Shown: in pieces, positions 47,964 through 57,934 of the stretch
Layout: the number at the start of each line of letters is the position of its first letter
Numbering within the stretch: the first letter of the stretch is position 1
Source: Candidatus Sphingomonas phytovorans
GTDB taxonomy: Bacteria; Pseudomonadota; Alphaproteobacteria; Sphingomonadales; Sphingomonadaceae
Length of the DNA: 64,000 nucleotides
Direction of reading: 5' to 3'
NCBI GenBank assembly: GCA_029202385.1
Contig: CP119314.1
Coordinates: 3,660,501-3,724,500, forward strand
Notes under the pieces: generated by a model
What the model saw: only the letters and a program-made list of their open reading frames with translations
Told to the model about the DNA's origin: nothing
Databases searched by the model: none
Translations under genes and position numbers: made by a program

Positions 47964-48024
47964 AGACACCCCCCGGTGCGTTGGATTGCCGGGTATAGCT
48001 GACACCATCATCCTGTCGCCAGCC

Positions 48025-48981
48025 TTAAGGAACAGTGGTCGGGGCAGGCGCCGGCGCGAAGGCCGGCGGCGGAGGCGGTGCGTCGGTCGGCGCGGCAGCC
48101 GGCGTCGCTTCGGGCGTGCTCCGGGCGCGCGGCGTCCGCGGCGCCGTCCGGGTCGCGGGCGACGTCGTCGCCGCGGCAGCGCCCGGCGTCGCCGACGGCG
48201 TCGGCAGCGGCGTGCCGTTGGCGCGGGCCTGGAGCGCCGCGGCGCCGATCGGCACGTCCTTGATCGCGACCTTGCCGTCGCCGAGCGGCGCCACCTGCGA
48301 CCCGTTGAGCAGCACCTGGAGCTTGTCGGGCCGGCCGATATTGATCATCGGATTGTTGGCGTCGGCCGGCACGTCATAGCGGTCGCCCGCTTTCAGCGTG
48401 TTCTCGTAGAGCGTCTTGCCGCTCGCGTCGTAGATCCGCATCCACACTTCGTCGGTGGCGGCCAGCGTCACCTGCCCGGCCGTGGCCGGGGTCGGCGCCG
48501 CGACGGGCGCGGCCTGACTCTGGTCCACCGCCTCGGTCGGTGCCGGCGCCGGTGCCTCCTCGCCACGGAACCAGTTGGTGCCGTACCACAGGCCAACCCC
48601 GATCAGCAGCAGCACCGCGAGCACGCCGGTGACCAGCGCGATGCCGCCGGTCGGCACGCGCGACGATTCGGTCACCTCATAGGCTTCATATTCGGTGCGC
48701 CGGACCGTCTGGTCGTTCTGGCCACGCACGTCGCGCGCGATCGCGACCTCATCGGCACCGACCGCCCGGGCATAGGCCTTGGCGAAACCGACCGAATAGG
48801 TGATCGACGGCAGCGCCGCGAAATTGCTCGTTTCCACCGCTTCGAGCTGGCGGATCGGGATACGGGTGCGTGCCGCGATCTCGGCGAGCGACAGGCCCTG
48901 TGCCTCTCGCGCCTCGCGCAGGCGTTCGCCCGCGGTCTTGGGGAACAGAGTCGCTTCTTCGCCGGGATCGGTGTCAGTCAT
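48025..48981 (-). CDS. RodZ-like helix-turn-helix membrane protein
   Basis: 318 residues. Cytoplasmic HTH domain at about 15-85 (GERLREAREAQGLSLAEIAA), one membrane helix near 115-135, then an Ala/Pro-rich spacer and a periplasmic DUF4115 domain (DEVWMRIYDASGKTLYENTL). This is the RodZ layout, a partner of MreB in cell shape. The C-terminal 70 residues are Ala/Pro/Thr-rich and probably disordered. cpoB lies 61 bases downstream. Confidence 0.88.
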   Translation of the reverse strand: MTDTDPGEEATLFPKTAGERLREAREAQGLSLAEIAARTRIPIRQLEAVETSNFAALPSITYSVGFAKAYARAVGADEVAIARDVRGQNDQTVRRTEYEAYEVTESSRVPTGGIALVTGVLAVLLLIGVGLWYGTNWFRGEEAPAPAPTEAVDQSQAAPVAAPTPATAGQVTLAATDEVWMRIYDASGKTLYENTLKAGDRYDVPADANNPMINIGRPDKLQVLLNGSQVAPLGDGKVAIKDVPIGAAALQARANGTPLPTPSATPGAAAATTSPATRTAPRTPRARSTPEATPAAAPTDAPPPPPAFAPAPAPTTVP

Positions 48982-49090
48982 GCTCTTCTCCGGCGAGGCA
49001 GGTTGCGCCCTATATATGATCCTGCGCCGCCGCGTGTCTCACAAAGCGCTCGGCGCCTGTCAACGTCTCGTCGCGCCACCCGTCACGCTA

Positions 49091-51361
49091 TCATGCCAGT
49101 TCGACGCCGCTTTTCGCGGCCCAGGCAGTCAGCGCCCCGCGCATGTCGCGCGGCGGCCTGCTGAGCAGCATGTCCATATGGGCGACCAGGGCGGCCCGAT
49201 CGAGCGAGCGCACCATCGCCTTGATCGGCCCGACCGCCGCCGGGGTGATCGACAGCCGGTCGATGCCGAGCCCGATCAGCGCCATCGCCTCGAGCGGACG
49301 CCCGCCCATCTCGCCGCACACCGCGAGCTGCACGTTCGCCGCGCGCGTCGGCCCGACCAGGCGGCGCAGGAAGCGCAGGATCGCCGGGCTCAGCCAGTCG
49401 TACCGCTCGGCCAGCCGGGGATTCGCCCGGTCGGCGGCGAACAGGAACTGAGTCAGGTCGTTGGTGCCGACCGACAGGAAATCCACATTGGGCAGCAGCA
49501 GGTCGAGCTGCTCGGCCAGCGCCGGCACCTCGAGCATCGCGCCATAGCGAATCTCGGCCGGCAGCTTGCGCCCGCGCGCGCCCATCCAGTCGCGCTGCGC
49601 CTCGAACAGGGCGCGTGCCTCGTCGAACTCCCAGGGTTCGGAGACCATCGGGAACATCACGTTGAGCGTCCGCCCCGACGCCGCTTCGAGCAACGCGCGC
49701 GCCTGCACCTTCATCAGCCCCCCGCGATCGAGCGCAAGCCGCAGCGCGCGCCACCCCATCGCCGGATTCTCCTCGTCGGCATCTTCCTTGTTGAGATAGG
49801 GCAGCGCCTTGTCACCGCCGATATCGACGGTGCGGAAGATGACCGGGCGGTCGCCCGCCGCATCGAGCACGTCCCGGTACAGCCGCTGCTGCCGCTCGCG
49901 CGCCGGCAGGGTCGCCGAGACGAGGAACTGGAATTCGGTTCGGAACAGCCCGATCCCGTCGGCGCCGGTCAGGTCGAGCGCCGCCACATCGTCGCGCAGG
50001 CCGGCATTGACCATCACCATCACCCGGTGATCGTCCCTGGTGACGGGCGCCTCGGTCTTCAGCGCGGCAAAGGCGGCGCGGCGCTTCTGACGAAGCTGGA
50101 GCTTGGTCTCGAACGCCTCCTCCATCGCGGCGGAGGGGCGCGCGAAGACATTGCCCTCGGTCACGTCGAGCAGCAGCAGGTCGCCCTCGCCGATCAGCCG
50201 GCGCACGCTCTTCACCCGGCCGAGCACCGGCACGCCCATCGCCCGGGCGACGATCGTGACGTGCGCGGTGAGCGAGCCCTCTTCCAGGACCACGCCCTTC
50301 AGCCGCCGGCGATCATATTCGAGCAGTTCGGCCGGCCCGAGGTTGCGCGCGATCAGGATGGTGTCCTGCCTGAGGCCCATCTGCGCCGCGGTGCCCATCT
50401 GGCCCGAGACGATCCGGAGCAGCCGGTTGGACAGGTCCTCCAGGTCGTGCATCCGGTCGGCGAGCAGCGGATCGTCGATCTGGCGCATGCGCATGCGGGT
50501 GCGCTGCTGCACGCGCTCGATCGCCGCCTCGGCGGTCAGGCCGGAATCGATCGCCTCGTTGATCCGGCGGCTCCAGCCCTCGTCATAGGCGAACATCTTG
50601 TAGGTCTCGAGGACCTCCTCATGCTCGCCGCCGACGCCGAATTCGGCCTGGGCCGAGATTCGCTCGATCTGCTCGCGCATCTTGTCGAACGCGGCATAGA
50701 CCCGGTGGCGCTCCGCCTCGACATCCTCGGCCACGGTATGCTCGATGGTGATGCGCGGCTGGTGATAGACGGCATAGCCCGACGCCATGCCATCGACCAG
50801 CTTCAGCCCCGGCACGCGAATCGCCGCGGTCGATTGCGGCCGCGCCGCGGCCGCCCCGCCCGCATCGGCCAGGTCGGCATTGGCGATCAGCTCGCTCAAT
50901 ACCATGGCCACGGTCTGCAGGGCCTCGATCTCGACATCGTCATATTTATGGGGATCGGCATGCTGAACGCACAAGACGCCCACCGCACGTTCGCGTCGGA
51001 TGATCGGAACGCCGGCGAAGCTGTGGAATTTTTCCTCCCCGGTTTCGGGCTTGTAGGCGAAATCCGGATGAGCCGCCGCCTCGTCGAGGTTGAGCGTCTC
51101 CACCTCCTGCGCGATCGTGCCGACCAGCCCCTCGCCGAGTGCGAGCTTGGTGACGTGCACCGCCTCCTGCGCCAGCCCGCGCGTGGCGTAGAGTTCGAGC
51201 ACCCCGTCGCGCAGCAGGTAGATCGAGCAGACCTCGCTCGACATCGCCTCGCCGACGATCTGCACCACCGAATTGAGCTTCGCCTGCGCCGCGGTGCGCG
51301 ACGCCATCACATCGTGGAGGCGGACAAGGATCTCACGAGCGGAAGCGGCGGCGCTGGGCAT
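49091..51361 (-). CDS. ptsP: Nitrogen-PTS enzyme I (phosphoenolpyruvate-protein phosphotransferase)
   Basis: 756 residues from ATG 51361. An N-terminal GAF domain (about 1-165) is followed by the enzyme I parts: the phospho-histidine in GSLTAHVTIVARA and the PEP-binding barrel (GADGIGLFRTEFQFL, MFPMVSEPWEFDEA, CGEMGG). It starts the regulatory phosphate relay EI(Ntr)-NPr-EIIA(Ntr). The GAF domain is known to sense glutamine in related proteins. No other PTS gene is adjacent. About 110 bases separate it from rodZ downstream. Confidence 0.94.
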   Translation of the reverse strand: MPSAAASAREILVRLHDVMASRTAAQAKLNSVVQIVGEAMSSEVCSIYLLRDGVLELYATRGLAQEAVHVTKLALGEGLVGTIAQEVETLNLDEAAAHPDFAYKPETGEEKFHSFAGVPIIRRERAVGVLCVQHADPHKYDDVEIEALQTVAMVLSELIANADLADAGGAAAARPQSTAAIRVPGLKLVDGMASGYAVYHQPRITIEHTVAEDVEAERHRVYAAFDKMREQIERISAQAEFGVGGEHEEVLETYKMFAYDEGWSRRINEAIDSGLTAEAAIERVQQRTRMRMRQIDDPLLADRMHDLEDLSNRLLRIVSGQMGTAAQMGLRQDTILIARNLGPAELLEYDRRRLKGVVLEEGSLTAHVTIVARAMGVPVLGRVKSVRRLIGEGDLLLLDVTEGNVFARPSAAMEEAFETKLQLRQKRRAAFAALKTEAPVTRDDHRVMVMVNAGLRDDVAALDLTGADGIGLFRTEFQFLVSATLPARERQQRLYRDVLDAAGDRPVIFRTVDIGGDKALPYLNKEDADEENPAMGWRALRLALDRGGLMKVQARALLEAASGRTLNVMFPMVSEPWEFDEARALFEAQRDWMGARGRKLPAEIRYGAMLEVPALAEQLDLLLPNVDFLSVGTNDLTQFLFAADRANPRLAERYDWLSPAILRFLRRLVGPTRAANVQLAVCGEMGGRPLEAMALIGLGIDRLSITPAAVGPIKAMVRSLDRAALVAHMDMLLSRPPRDMRGALTAWAAKSGVELA

Positions 51362-51446
51362 GCTTCGGCGCTATCAGATTGTGAGGGGCTGGGCCACAAT
51401 GCTGCGCAACAAGAAACACCGATCCGGAAAGAAGCCCATCCCGGGC

Positions 51447-51558
51447 GGATCGGCATTCATGACCGGCCCGTCGGTGGCGCAATGTGATTCGCGCGGAGGC
51501 GCCGAGGACGCGGAGAAGGTCCAGTTAGCCATCGCGCCAATGAGGTGAATGTTGATCC
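51447..51558 (-). repeat. Dispersed palindromic element, copy 2
   Basis: 112 bases bounded by the inverted ends ggatcggcattc (51447-51458) and gaatgttgatcc (51547-51558). The core has GACCGGCCCGTCGG and TTCGCGCGGAGGCGCCGAGG as in the copies at 12356 and 27972. It begins 2 bases past the ruvB stop codon. Confidence 0.75.
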
Positions 51559-51560
51559 AG

Positions 51561-52583
<1,023 letters not shown>

Positions 52584-52716
52584 GATACCGGCGATAGCCC
52601 GCCGATGCCGAACCGGGCAAGGCGCGACTTGTCGCCCGGGGGTGGCGCCCGCAGGACCGGATCGTCAGGCCGGGCCGGCATTCCCGGAGGAACACGCGGC
52701 CCGGCCATCGGACAAG

Positions 52717-53382
52717 TCAGTAGAAGGCGCCGTAGATCACGTCCACAACGCGCCCGCTACGCTGCTGGACCAGCAGCAGATCGGGCCCGTAGCGCACCCA
52801 GCGATATCCCGGCGGCGGGGCACCGACGCCGAGCCTGTCCCAGGAATTGTAATAATAGGCAGTCGACAGGAAGATCGCCGGCAGCAGCGCCCCGATCGAC
52901 CAGCGGCGATAGCCATAACCGCGCGGATAGCGGAATGACGGCCCATGGACGGGACGGAAATTCGGCGGCCTGCCGGCGCCCGGCCGGTGCTGGCCCGGTC
53001 CGCCAAAGCCCGGACGCGGCGGTTGCGGCCGTGGCGGCCTCCCATGGTCGCCACCCGGACGGGGCGGCTGGATCTGCGGACCGCCGGGACGCGGAGGCCG
53101 TACCTCGGGCCTGCCGGGCCTGGGCGGCTGGACTTCCGGCCTGCCCGGGCGCGGAGGCTGGATCTGCGGCCCGCCCGGCCGGGGCGGCTGGACCTGAGGA
53201 CCACCTGGACGGGGCGGCTGGACCTGCGGTCCGCCAGGGCGTGAGGGCCTGACGCCCGGCGCGTTCTGGTTCGGGCGGTCCTGCCCGGGCCGGTCGCGTC
53301 CGGGCGGCGCCGCCTGTTGCGCCAATGCGAGATCGGGCAGGATCAGCAAGAGGCTGGTCGTGACCAAGAGAAGCCGTTTCAT
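52717..53382 (-). CDS. Proline-rich exported protein, RcnB-like C-terminus
   Basis: 221 residues from ATG 53382, signal peptide to about residue 21. Residues 47-112 are seven ten-residue repeats of the type PRPGGPQVQP. The C-terminal 60 residues (SIGALLPAIFLSTAYYYNSW, then GYRWVRYGPDLLLVQ and VIYGAFY) match the RcnB family, periplasmic proteins first tied to nickel and cobalt balance, though most members are uncharacterised. The Pro-rich part could reach across the wall. Confidence 0.85.
   Translation of the reverse strand: MKRLLLVTTSLLLILPDLALAQQAAPPGRDRPGQDRPNQNAPGVRPSRPGGPQVQPPRPGGPQVQPPRPGGPQIQPPRPGRPEVQPPRPGRPEVRPPRPGGPQIQPPRPGGDHGRPPRPQPPRPGFGGPGQHRPGAGRPPNFRPVHGPSFRYPRGYGYRRWSIGALLPAIFLSTAYYYNSWDRLGVGAPPPGYRWVRYGPDLLLVQQRSGRVVDVIYGAFY
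53047..53244. repeat. Coding tandem repeat, 30-base period
   Basis: About six and a half units of 30 bases encoding PRPGGPQVQP and variants (PRPGRPEVQP) inside the RcnB-like gene. Units differ mostly at third positions, so the array is old enough to have drifted but could still expand or shrink. Confidence 0.75.
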
Positions 53383-53626
53383 TCGTCTCTCCCCAACATC
53401 ATGGACTCGGGTTCGAACGATTTCAGCGCGACGCAACCTCCGGGCGTCAATGGATAAACCCCGCGGACACGGGAAAACCGAGCGACAGGCCGCTCGCCGG
53501 AACCCGCGGCGAGCCTAGGCCCGCCCGGATCGCCCGACAAGTAGGTTCTCCGTCATCTGCCCGGGCGCCTTCCCGGCACGCCCGCAAGCTCTGGGCGGCG
53601 TCGCGCGCGCATCCTATAGGAAGACG

Positions 53627-54529
53627 ATGAGCGACCTTCCCGACCTGTATCTTCCGGCCGCGATGGCCGGCCCGCTGATGGACGAACTGGCCAGGCGTTT
53701 CAGCATTCATCGCGACGACCCGCCCCCCACGACCCGCGCGATCGTCGGCGGGGGCTCGGTGAAGGTCGACCAAGCCCTGCTCGACAGGCTGCCCGCGCTT
53801 GAGATCATCTCGGTCAACGGCGTCGGCCATGAACGGATCGACCTGGACGCGATGCGCGCACGCGGCGTTCGCGTCACGACGACGCTCGACATCCTGACTG
53901 ACGATGTCGCCGATCTCGCGATCGGGCTGATGCTGGCGGTCGACCGTCGCATTGCCTTCAGCGACCGGGTGATCCGCGACGGGGGATGGACCGTGCCACT
54001 GGGCCGCAGGTCGAGCGGGCGGCGGATCGGCATCTTCGGCTTCGGCACGATCGGCCTGGCCATCGCGCGGCGCGCGGCGGTGTTCGCGCGCGAGGTCCTC
54101 TATACCGCCCGGCACGAGCGGCCCGATTCCGGCTATCGCTTCGTCCCCGATATCGGCGCGCTGGCCGAGGCCTGCGATACGCTGATCCTGATCGCCCCCG
54201 GCGGCGATGCGACCCGCAACATCGTCGACGCGTCGGTGCTGGCGAAGCTCGGCAAGGACGGCGTGCTGATCAACGTCGCGCGCGGCAGCCTGGTCGACGA
54301 ACCGGCGCTGATCGCCGCGTTGGCCGACGGCGTCATCGCCGGCGCCGGCCTCGACGTCTTCGCGGACGAACCCCATGTTCCGGAAGCGCTCAGGGGCATG
54401 GATCAGGTCGTGCTGGTACCGCACCAGGGCAGTGCCACGGTCGAAAGCCGCACCGAGATGGCGGCATTGGTGGTGGCCAATCTCGACGCGCATTTCGCCG
54501 GCAAGCCGTTGCTGACGCCGATCGTCTGA
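53627..54529 (+). CDS. D-isomer specific 2-hydroxyacid dehydrogenase
   Basis: 300 residues of the hydroxypyruvate/glyoxylate reductase branch. The Rossmann motif GIFGFGTIGLAIARRA is near residue 130, the catalytic Arg in NVARGSLVDEPAL, Glu in DVFADEPHVPE and His in PHQGSATVESR. It reduces a small 2-keto acid with NAD(P)H. ATG 53627 has AGGAAGACG upstream. It stands alone on the plus strand between ruvB-side and ruvA-side genes. Confidence 0.92.
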   Translation: MSDLPDLYLPAAMAGPLMDELARRFSIHRDDPPPTTRAIVGGGSVKVDQALLDRLPALEIISVNGVGHERIDLDAMRARGVRVTTTLDILTDDVADLAIGLMLAVDRRIAFSDRVIRDGGWTVPLGRRSSGRRIGIFGFGTIGLAIARRAAVFAREVLYTARHERPDSGYRFVPDIGALAEACDTLILIAPGGDATRNIVDASVLAKLGKDGVLINVARGSLVDEPALIAALADGVIAGAGLDVFADEPHVPEALRGMDQVVLVPHQGSATVESRTEMAALVVANLDAHFAGKPLLTPIV

Positions 54530-54577
54530 ACCGAAGCATCGTCCTCTCCCCCGGTCGAACGGAGAGGGGTTCGGGCA

Positions 54578-54880
54578 CTATTCGTCATGGACCTCGTAAT
54601 GGGTGACGTGCGGCTCAAGCTCGATCAGGAAATCCCGGTCGAAATCATAATATTTGGCGACCTCATGGTCATCGCCGGCGAATCCCTTGATCGCGTCCAG
54701 ATCGGGCCAGAAGCTCAGCATCTGGAAATGCACGACGTCACCCTCGACACGGTGAAGGCACCAGGCGCCGAGATTTCCAGGTGTCGATCGATAGTCCGGA
54801 AGCGCCACTTCGCGCATCCGCGCGAGATAGGCTTCCGCCCTGTCAGCCGGAACGGCCCCGTGCCACAGCCTGGCGATCAA
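54578..54880 (-). CDS. Antibiotic-biosynthesis-monooxygenase-like (dimeric ferredoxin fold) protein
   Basis: 100 residues, no membrane segment. [20 protein letters not shown] at the start and the middle [20 protein letters not shown] fit the ABM/dimeric alpha-beta barrel fold used by small monooxygenases and haem or quinol enzymes. Function unknown. It starts at TTG 54880, overlapping the ruvA stop by 4 bases (TTGA), so it is translationally coupled to ruvA. Confidence 0.8.
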   Translation of the reverse strand: MIARLWHGAVPADRAEAYLARMREVALPDYRSTPGNLGAWCLHRVEGDVVHFQMLSFWPDLDAIKGFAGDDHEVAKYYDFDRDFLIELEPHVTHYEVHDE

Positions 54881-55470
54881 GCGCGCGACGCCTTTCTGAG
54901 CGCGAGGCGCACCAACGCATCGAGGCTGGCGCCGGCACCCAGTTCCTCCTCCGCCGCAGCCACCGCCGCGCTCGCCTCGGCCGGACGAAACCCCAGGTTG
55001 AGCAATGCCGAGACCGCATCAGCGCCCGCGCCGGTCACCGCGACCGGCGTCGCGCCACCGATCGCGACCGCGCCGATCTTGTCCTTCAGCTCGCGCACGA
55101 TCCGTTCCGCCAGCTTGGGGCCCACGCCATTGGCGCGCGCGACCATCGCCTTGTCCTGCGCCGCGATCGCGCGGCTCAGGTCGGACGGGTCGAGCGCCGA
55201 AAGGATCGCCAGGGCGACACGCGCGCCGACGCCCTGAACCCCGGTGAGCAGCCGGAACCAGTCACGCTCGCCAGAGGTGGCGAAACCGACCAGGCGAATG
55301 AAATCCTCGCCCACCAGCATTTCAGTGTGGAGCATCGCGGCCTCGCCCACCGGGCCGATCGCCGCCAGCGTCTTCGACGATGCGCCGACAAGATACCCGA
55401 CGCCACCGACATCGATCACGGCATTGTCGATGCCGAGGGAGTCGAGGCGGCCTTTGAGATGGGCGATCAT
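54877..55470 (-). CDS. ruvA: Holliday junction complex subunit RuvA
   Basis: 197 residues. An OB-fold N-terminus ([20 protein letters not shown]), helix-hairpin-helix motifs ([14 protein letters not shown] and [15 protein letters not shown]) and a C-terminal domain that contacts RuvB. It starts at ATG 55470, about 140 bases after ruvC, the gap holding a hairpin-rich repeat. Confidence 0.95.
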   Translation of the reverse strand: MIAHLKGRLDSLGIDNAVIDVGGVGYLVGASSKTLAAIGPVGEAAMLHTEMLVGEDFIRLVGFATSGERDWFRLLTGVQGVGARVALAILSALDPSDLSRAIAAQDKAMVARANGVGPKLAERIVRELKDKIGAVAIGGATPVAVTGAGADAVSALLNLGFRPAEASAAVAAAEEELGAGASLDALVRLALRKASRA

Positions 55471-55485
55471 TGGGTGATGTAGCTC

Positions 55486-55605
55486 TATCCGTCATGCCGG
55501 GCTTGTTCCGGCATCCACCGGGCAGCAAGTGCCGTGCGTCGTTCGTATGCGGCACGATGGACCACGGAACAAGCCTGTCTCGAGCGTGTCGAGAGGCCCG
55601 GGGTG
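55486..55605. repeat. Hairpin-rich repeat between ruvC and ruvA
   Basis: Contains atgccgg..ccggcat (55494-55514), gtgccg..cggcac (55529-55555) and the inverted pair ggcttgttcc (55500) and ggaacaagcc (55566). The motif ccgggcttgttccgg is of a type common between genes in sphingomonads. Its place inside the ruvC-ruvA interval could lower read-through. Confidence 0.6.
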
Positions 55606-55609
55606 ACGG

Positions 55610-56101
55610 TCAGGCGAGCGGCACCCTTCGCGCGCTCGCCACATGATGCGCGTGGCAGATCGCCACCGCCAACGCGTCGGCCGCGTCCGCGCCGTCGACC
55701 TTCACCCCGGGCAGCAGCCGCGCGACCATCGCATGGACCTGCGCCTTTTCGGCGGCGCCGGTGCCGACCACCGCCTTCTTGACCAGCCGCGCCGCATATT
55801 CGCCGACCTCGATCCCGGTCCGTGCGACGGCGCACAGCACCACGCCCCGCGCCTGGCCGAGCTTCAGGGTCGATTGCGGGTTGGCGTTGACGAACACTTC
55901 CTCGACGGCGGCGGCATCAGGCGCGTGATCGACGATCAGCGCCCCCAGCATCGCATCGAGATGCGCGAGCCGGCGCGGCAGGGTCGCGGCACTGTCGGTC
56001 TTCAACCGGCCATTGGCGAGGTGCGACAGCCGGTTGCCCTCGGCACGGATCAGGCCCCAGCCGGTCGTGCCGAGCCCGGGGTCAAGGCCGAGAATAATCA
56101 C
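55610..56101 (-). CDS. ruvC: Holliday junction endonuclease RuvC
   Basis: 163 residues from GTG 56101; upstream codons of the longer frame encode the neighbouring repeat. The first catalytic Asp is in [14 protein letters not shown], the second acid in [16 protein letters not shown], with [15 protein letters not shown] near the end. It cuts four-way junctions as a dimer. Its first bases abut a palindromic repeat. Confidence 0.95.
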   Translation of the reverse strand: MIILGLDPGLGTTGWGLIRAEGNRLSHLANGRLKTDSAATLPRRLAHLDAMLGALIVDHAPDAAAVEEVFVNANPQSTLKLGQARGVVLCAVARTGIEVGEYAARLVKKAVVGTGAAEKAQVHAMVARLLPGVKVDGADAADALAVAICHAHHVASARRVPLA

Positions 56102-56108
56102 TTCCGTT

Positions 56109-56220
56109 CCCCCTCCCGCTTGCGGGAGGGGGTTGGGGGGTGGGCGCCCGGCCACCGCAAGCGATCCGGTTGAGGAAAGCGCGAGCCCACCCCTCGGTCC
56201 CCTCCCGCAAGCGGGAGGGG
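56109..56220. repeat. Paired palindromes between yebC and ruvC
   Basis: Two near-perfect palindromes of the CCCTCCCGCTTGCGGGAGGG type at 56109-56132 and 56199-56220. The segment between them has further inverted pieces (gttggggggtgggcg and gcgagcccaccc). It belongs to the same general class of G-rich sphingomonad repeats as the one inside ligD. Confidence 0.75.
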
Positions 56221-56231
56221 AGGAAGGAAAG

Positions 56232-56975
56232 TCACCCTAGTTTCTCCAGCACGGCGTCGGGCACGTCGTAATTGCCCCACACCTGCTGCACGTCGTCATC
56301 GTCGTCGAGGACATCGATCAGCTTGAACAGCAGCCCGGCATCGTCCTCGCCGACCTCGACCATCGTCTGCGGCTTCCAGGCGAGCTTGGCGCCCTCCGGC
56401 TCGCCGAGCACCGGGGTCAGCGCCTTGACCACCTCGTGCAGCGCCTCGTTCGAGGTCCAGATCTCATGGCCGTCATCGCCCGAGTCGACATCCTCGGCCC
56501 CGGCCTCGAGCGCCGCCTCGAACACCTTGTCGGCGTCGCCCGCGCTGGCCGGATAGGAGATGAGGCCCATCCGGTCGAATCCGTGGCTCACCGATCCGCT
56601 CGCGCCGAGATTGCCGCCATTCTTGGAAACGGCGGTGCGCACATTGGTCGCGGTGCGGTTGCGGTTGTCTGTCAGCGCCTCGATGATCAGCGAGACGCCG
56701 CCGGGGCCGAAGCCCTCATAGCGGACCTCTTCGTAATTCTCCCCGTCGCCCCGCTCGGCCTTGTCGATCGCGCGCTGGATATTGTCCTTGGGCATCGACT
56801 GCGCCTTGGCGGCGTTGACCGCCGCACGCAGGCGCGGATTCATGTCCGGATCGGGCGTGCCCATCTTCGCCGCGACGGTGATTTCGCGGCTGAGCTTGGA
56901 GAAGGCGGCGGACCGTTTCTTGTCCTGCGCGCCCTTGCGGTACATGATGTTCTTGTATTTGGAATGGCCTGCCAT
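56232..56975 (-). CDS. YebC/PmpR family protein
   Basis: 247 residues. [20 protein letters not shown] and the central [20 protein letters not shown] are unmistakable YebC. Long called a transcriptional regulator, the family is now also tied to translation of difficult stretches such as polyproline. It is found just upstream of ruvC, as in many bacteria. ATG 56975. Confidence 0.95.
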   Translation of the reverse strand: MAGHSKYKNIMYRKGAQDKKRSAAFSKLSREITVAAKMGTPDPDMNPRLRAAVNAAKAQSMPKDNIQRAIDKAERGDGENYEEVRYEGFGPGGVSLIIEALTDNRNRTATNVRTAVSKNGGNLGASGSVSHGFDRMGLISYPASAGDADKVFEAALEAGAEDVDSGDDGHEIWTSNEALHEVVKALTPVLGEPEGAKLAWKPQTMVEVGEDDAGLLFKLIDVLDDDDDVQQVWGNYDVPDAVLEKLG

Positions 56976-57061
56976 GGGTCTCTCGATGTGCCCTGATGTC
57001 GTTGGACCGCGTTAGAAGATAATGGGGCGGTTCGACAAGCTGGGCCGGCCGAACCCATCCC

Positions 57062-57301
57062 TCAGTCCAGTCCGAGCGCCGTCTTGTAGGTTTCGAGCAG
57101 CATCTCCGCCTCGTCGCGGTGGTGCTTCTCCATCTTGCGCAGCTTCACGATCGTCCGGATCGTCTTCACGTCGAAGCCGTTCGATTTGGTCTCGGCATAG
57201 ACGTCCTTGATATCGTCAGCGATGCCCTTCTTCTCTTCCTCGAGCCGCTCGATCCGCTCGATGAAGAGGCGAAGCTGGTCGGCGGCGATCACGTCGGACA
57301 T
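57062..57301 (-). CDS. GapR family nucleoid protein (DUF2312)
   Basis: 79 residues from ATG 57301. [20 protein letters not shown] then [18 protein letters not shown] matches DUF2312, the family of Caulobacter GapR, a coiled-coil protein that binds overtwisted DNA ahead of replication and transcription and is needed for chromosome upkeep in alphaproteobacteria. A longer frame to 57550 is not coding. A dispersed repeat lies upstream. Confidence 0.92.
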   Translation of the reverse strand: MSDVIAADQLRLFIERIERLEEEKKGIADDIKDVYAETKSNGFDVKTIRTIVKLRKMEKHHRDEAEMLLETYKTALGLD

Positions 57302-57353
57302 GGGAACTCCTTGATTGAATGTCGGCCATCTGCGCCGAGCGATTGACTGTCGG

Positions 57354-57497
57354 CCGTTCGTGCCGAGCGGGGTCGAATCAGGTCGGGGACCCGTATCGAA
57401 GCCCCGTAACGAAACGTCGCAACGAAACGTCGTTCCCTGCGGGGCCTGTCCTCGATACGCCATGTCGACAAGCTCAACGGCTACGCAGGACGAACGG
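57354..57497. repeat. Dispersed repeat of the CCGTTCGTGCCGAGC type, copy 2
   Basis: Starts CCGTTCGTGCCGAGC (57354-57368) and ends GCAGGACGAACGG, with TGTCGACAAGCTCAACGGCTAC before the end, like 24680-24818. It also contains a 13-base tandem duplication (aacgaaacgtcgc twice, 57408-57432) not present in the first copy. Confidence 0.65.
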
Positions 57498-57562
57498 TTT
57501 GGAGGAGCCGCATAGCCGCCGATCGGCCACCCGTCACCCCCCAAGCTCACGCATTCCCGGGC

Positions 57563-57859
57563 TCAGCCATTCTTCGCGACGCTCTCGGCCATCCGGGCAA
57601 GCTGTTCGGGTGTCGCCTCGCCCTGATGCGCCGCCTTCCACCACGCATAGGGCATGCCATAGATCGCCTCCCGCGCCCCCTCCCGGTCGAGCGCGCCGTC
57701 CGACGCCTCCTGCACCCAGTCCGACAGGCAGTTGCGGCAGAATCCCGCCAGCCCCATCAGGTCGACATTCTGCGCATCGGTCCTGTGGCGCAGGTGAAGG
57801 ACGAGCCGCCGGAACGCCGCTGCCGCCACCGCATCGTCGATCGCATTCAAATCCGCCAT
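57563..57859 (-). CDS. DUF1244 family protein
   Basis: 98 residues from ATG 57859. The signature VDLMGLAGFCRNCLSDWV with its Cys-x-x-Cys, and the end GMPYAWWKAAHQ, define DUF1244, a small soluble alpha-helical family of unknown role. It is divergent from pyruvate kinase, the two starts being about 75 bases apart. Most of a much longer frame upstream is the antisense of pyk. Confidence 0.9.
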   Translation of the reverse strand: MADLNAIDDAVAAAAFRRLVLHLRHRTDAQNVDLMGLAGFCRNCLSDWVQEASDGALDREGAREAIYGMPYAWWKAAHQGEATPEQLARMAESVAKNG

Positions 57860-57934
57860 TTCGCACGCTCCAAGGTTGATCGGGCGGAGATAGGAGTTAG
57901 AGCCTTCCCGGTACAAGCCGAGGAAAACGCTGTC

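Noticed and set aside
53047..53244. CRISPR-like array
   Set aside because: The 30-base periodicity has no spacers and is coding repeat of the RcnB-like protein.
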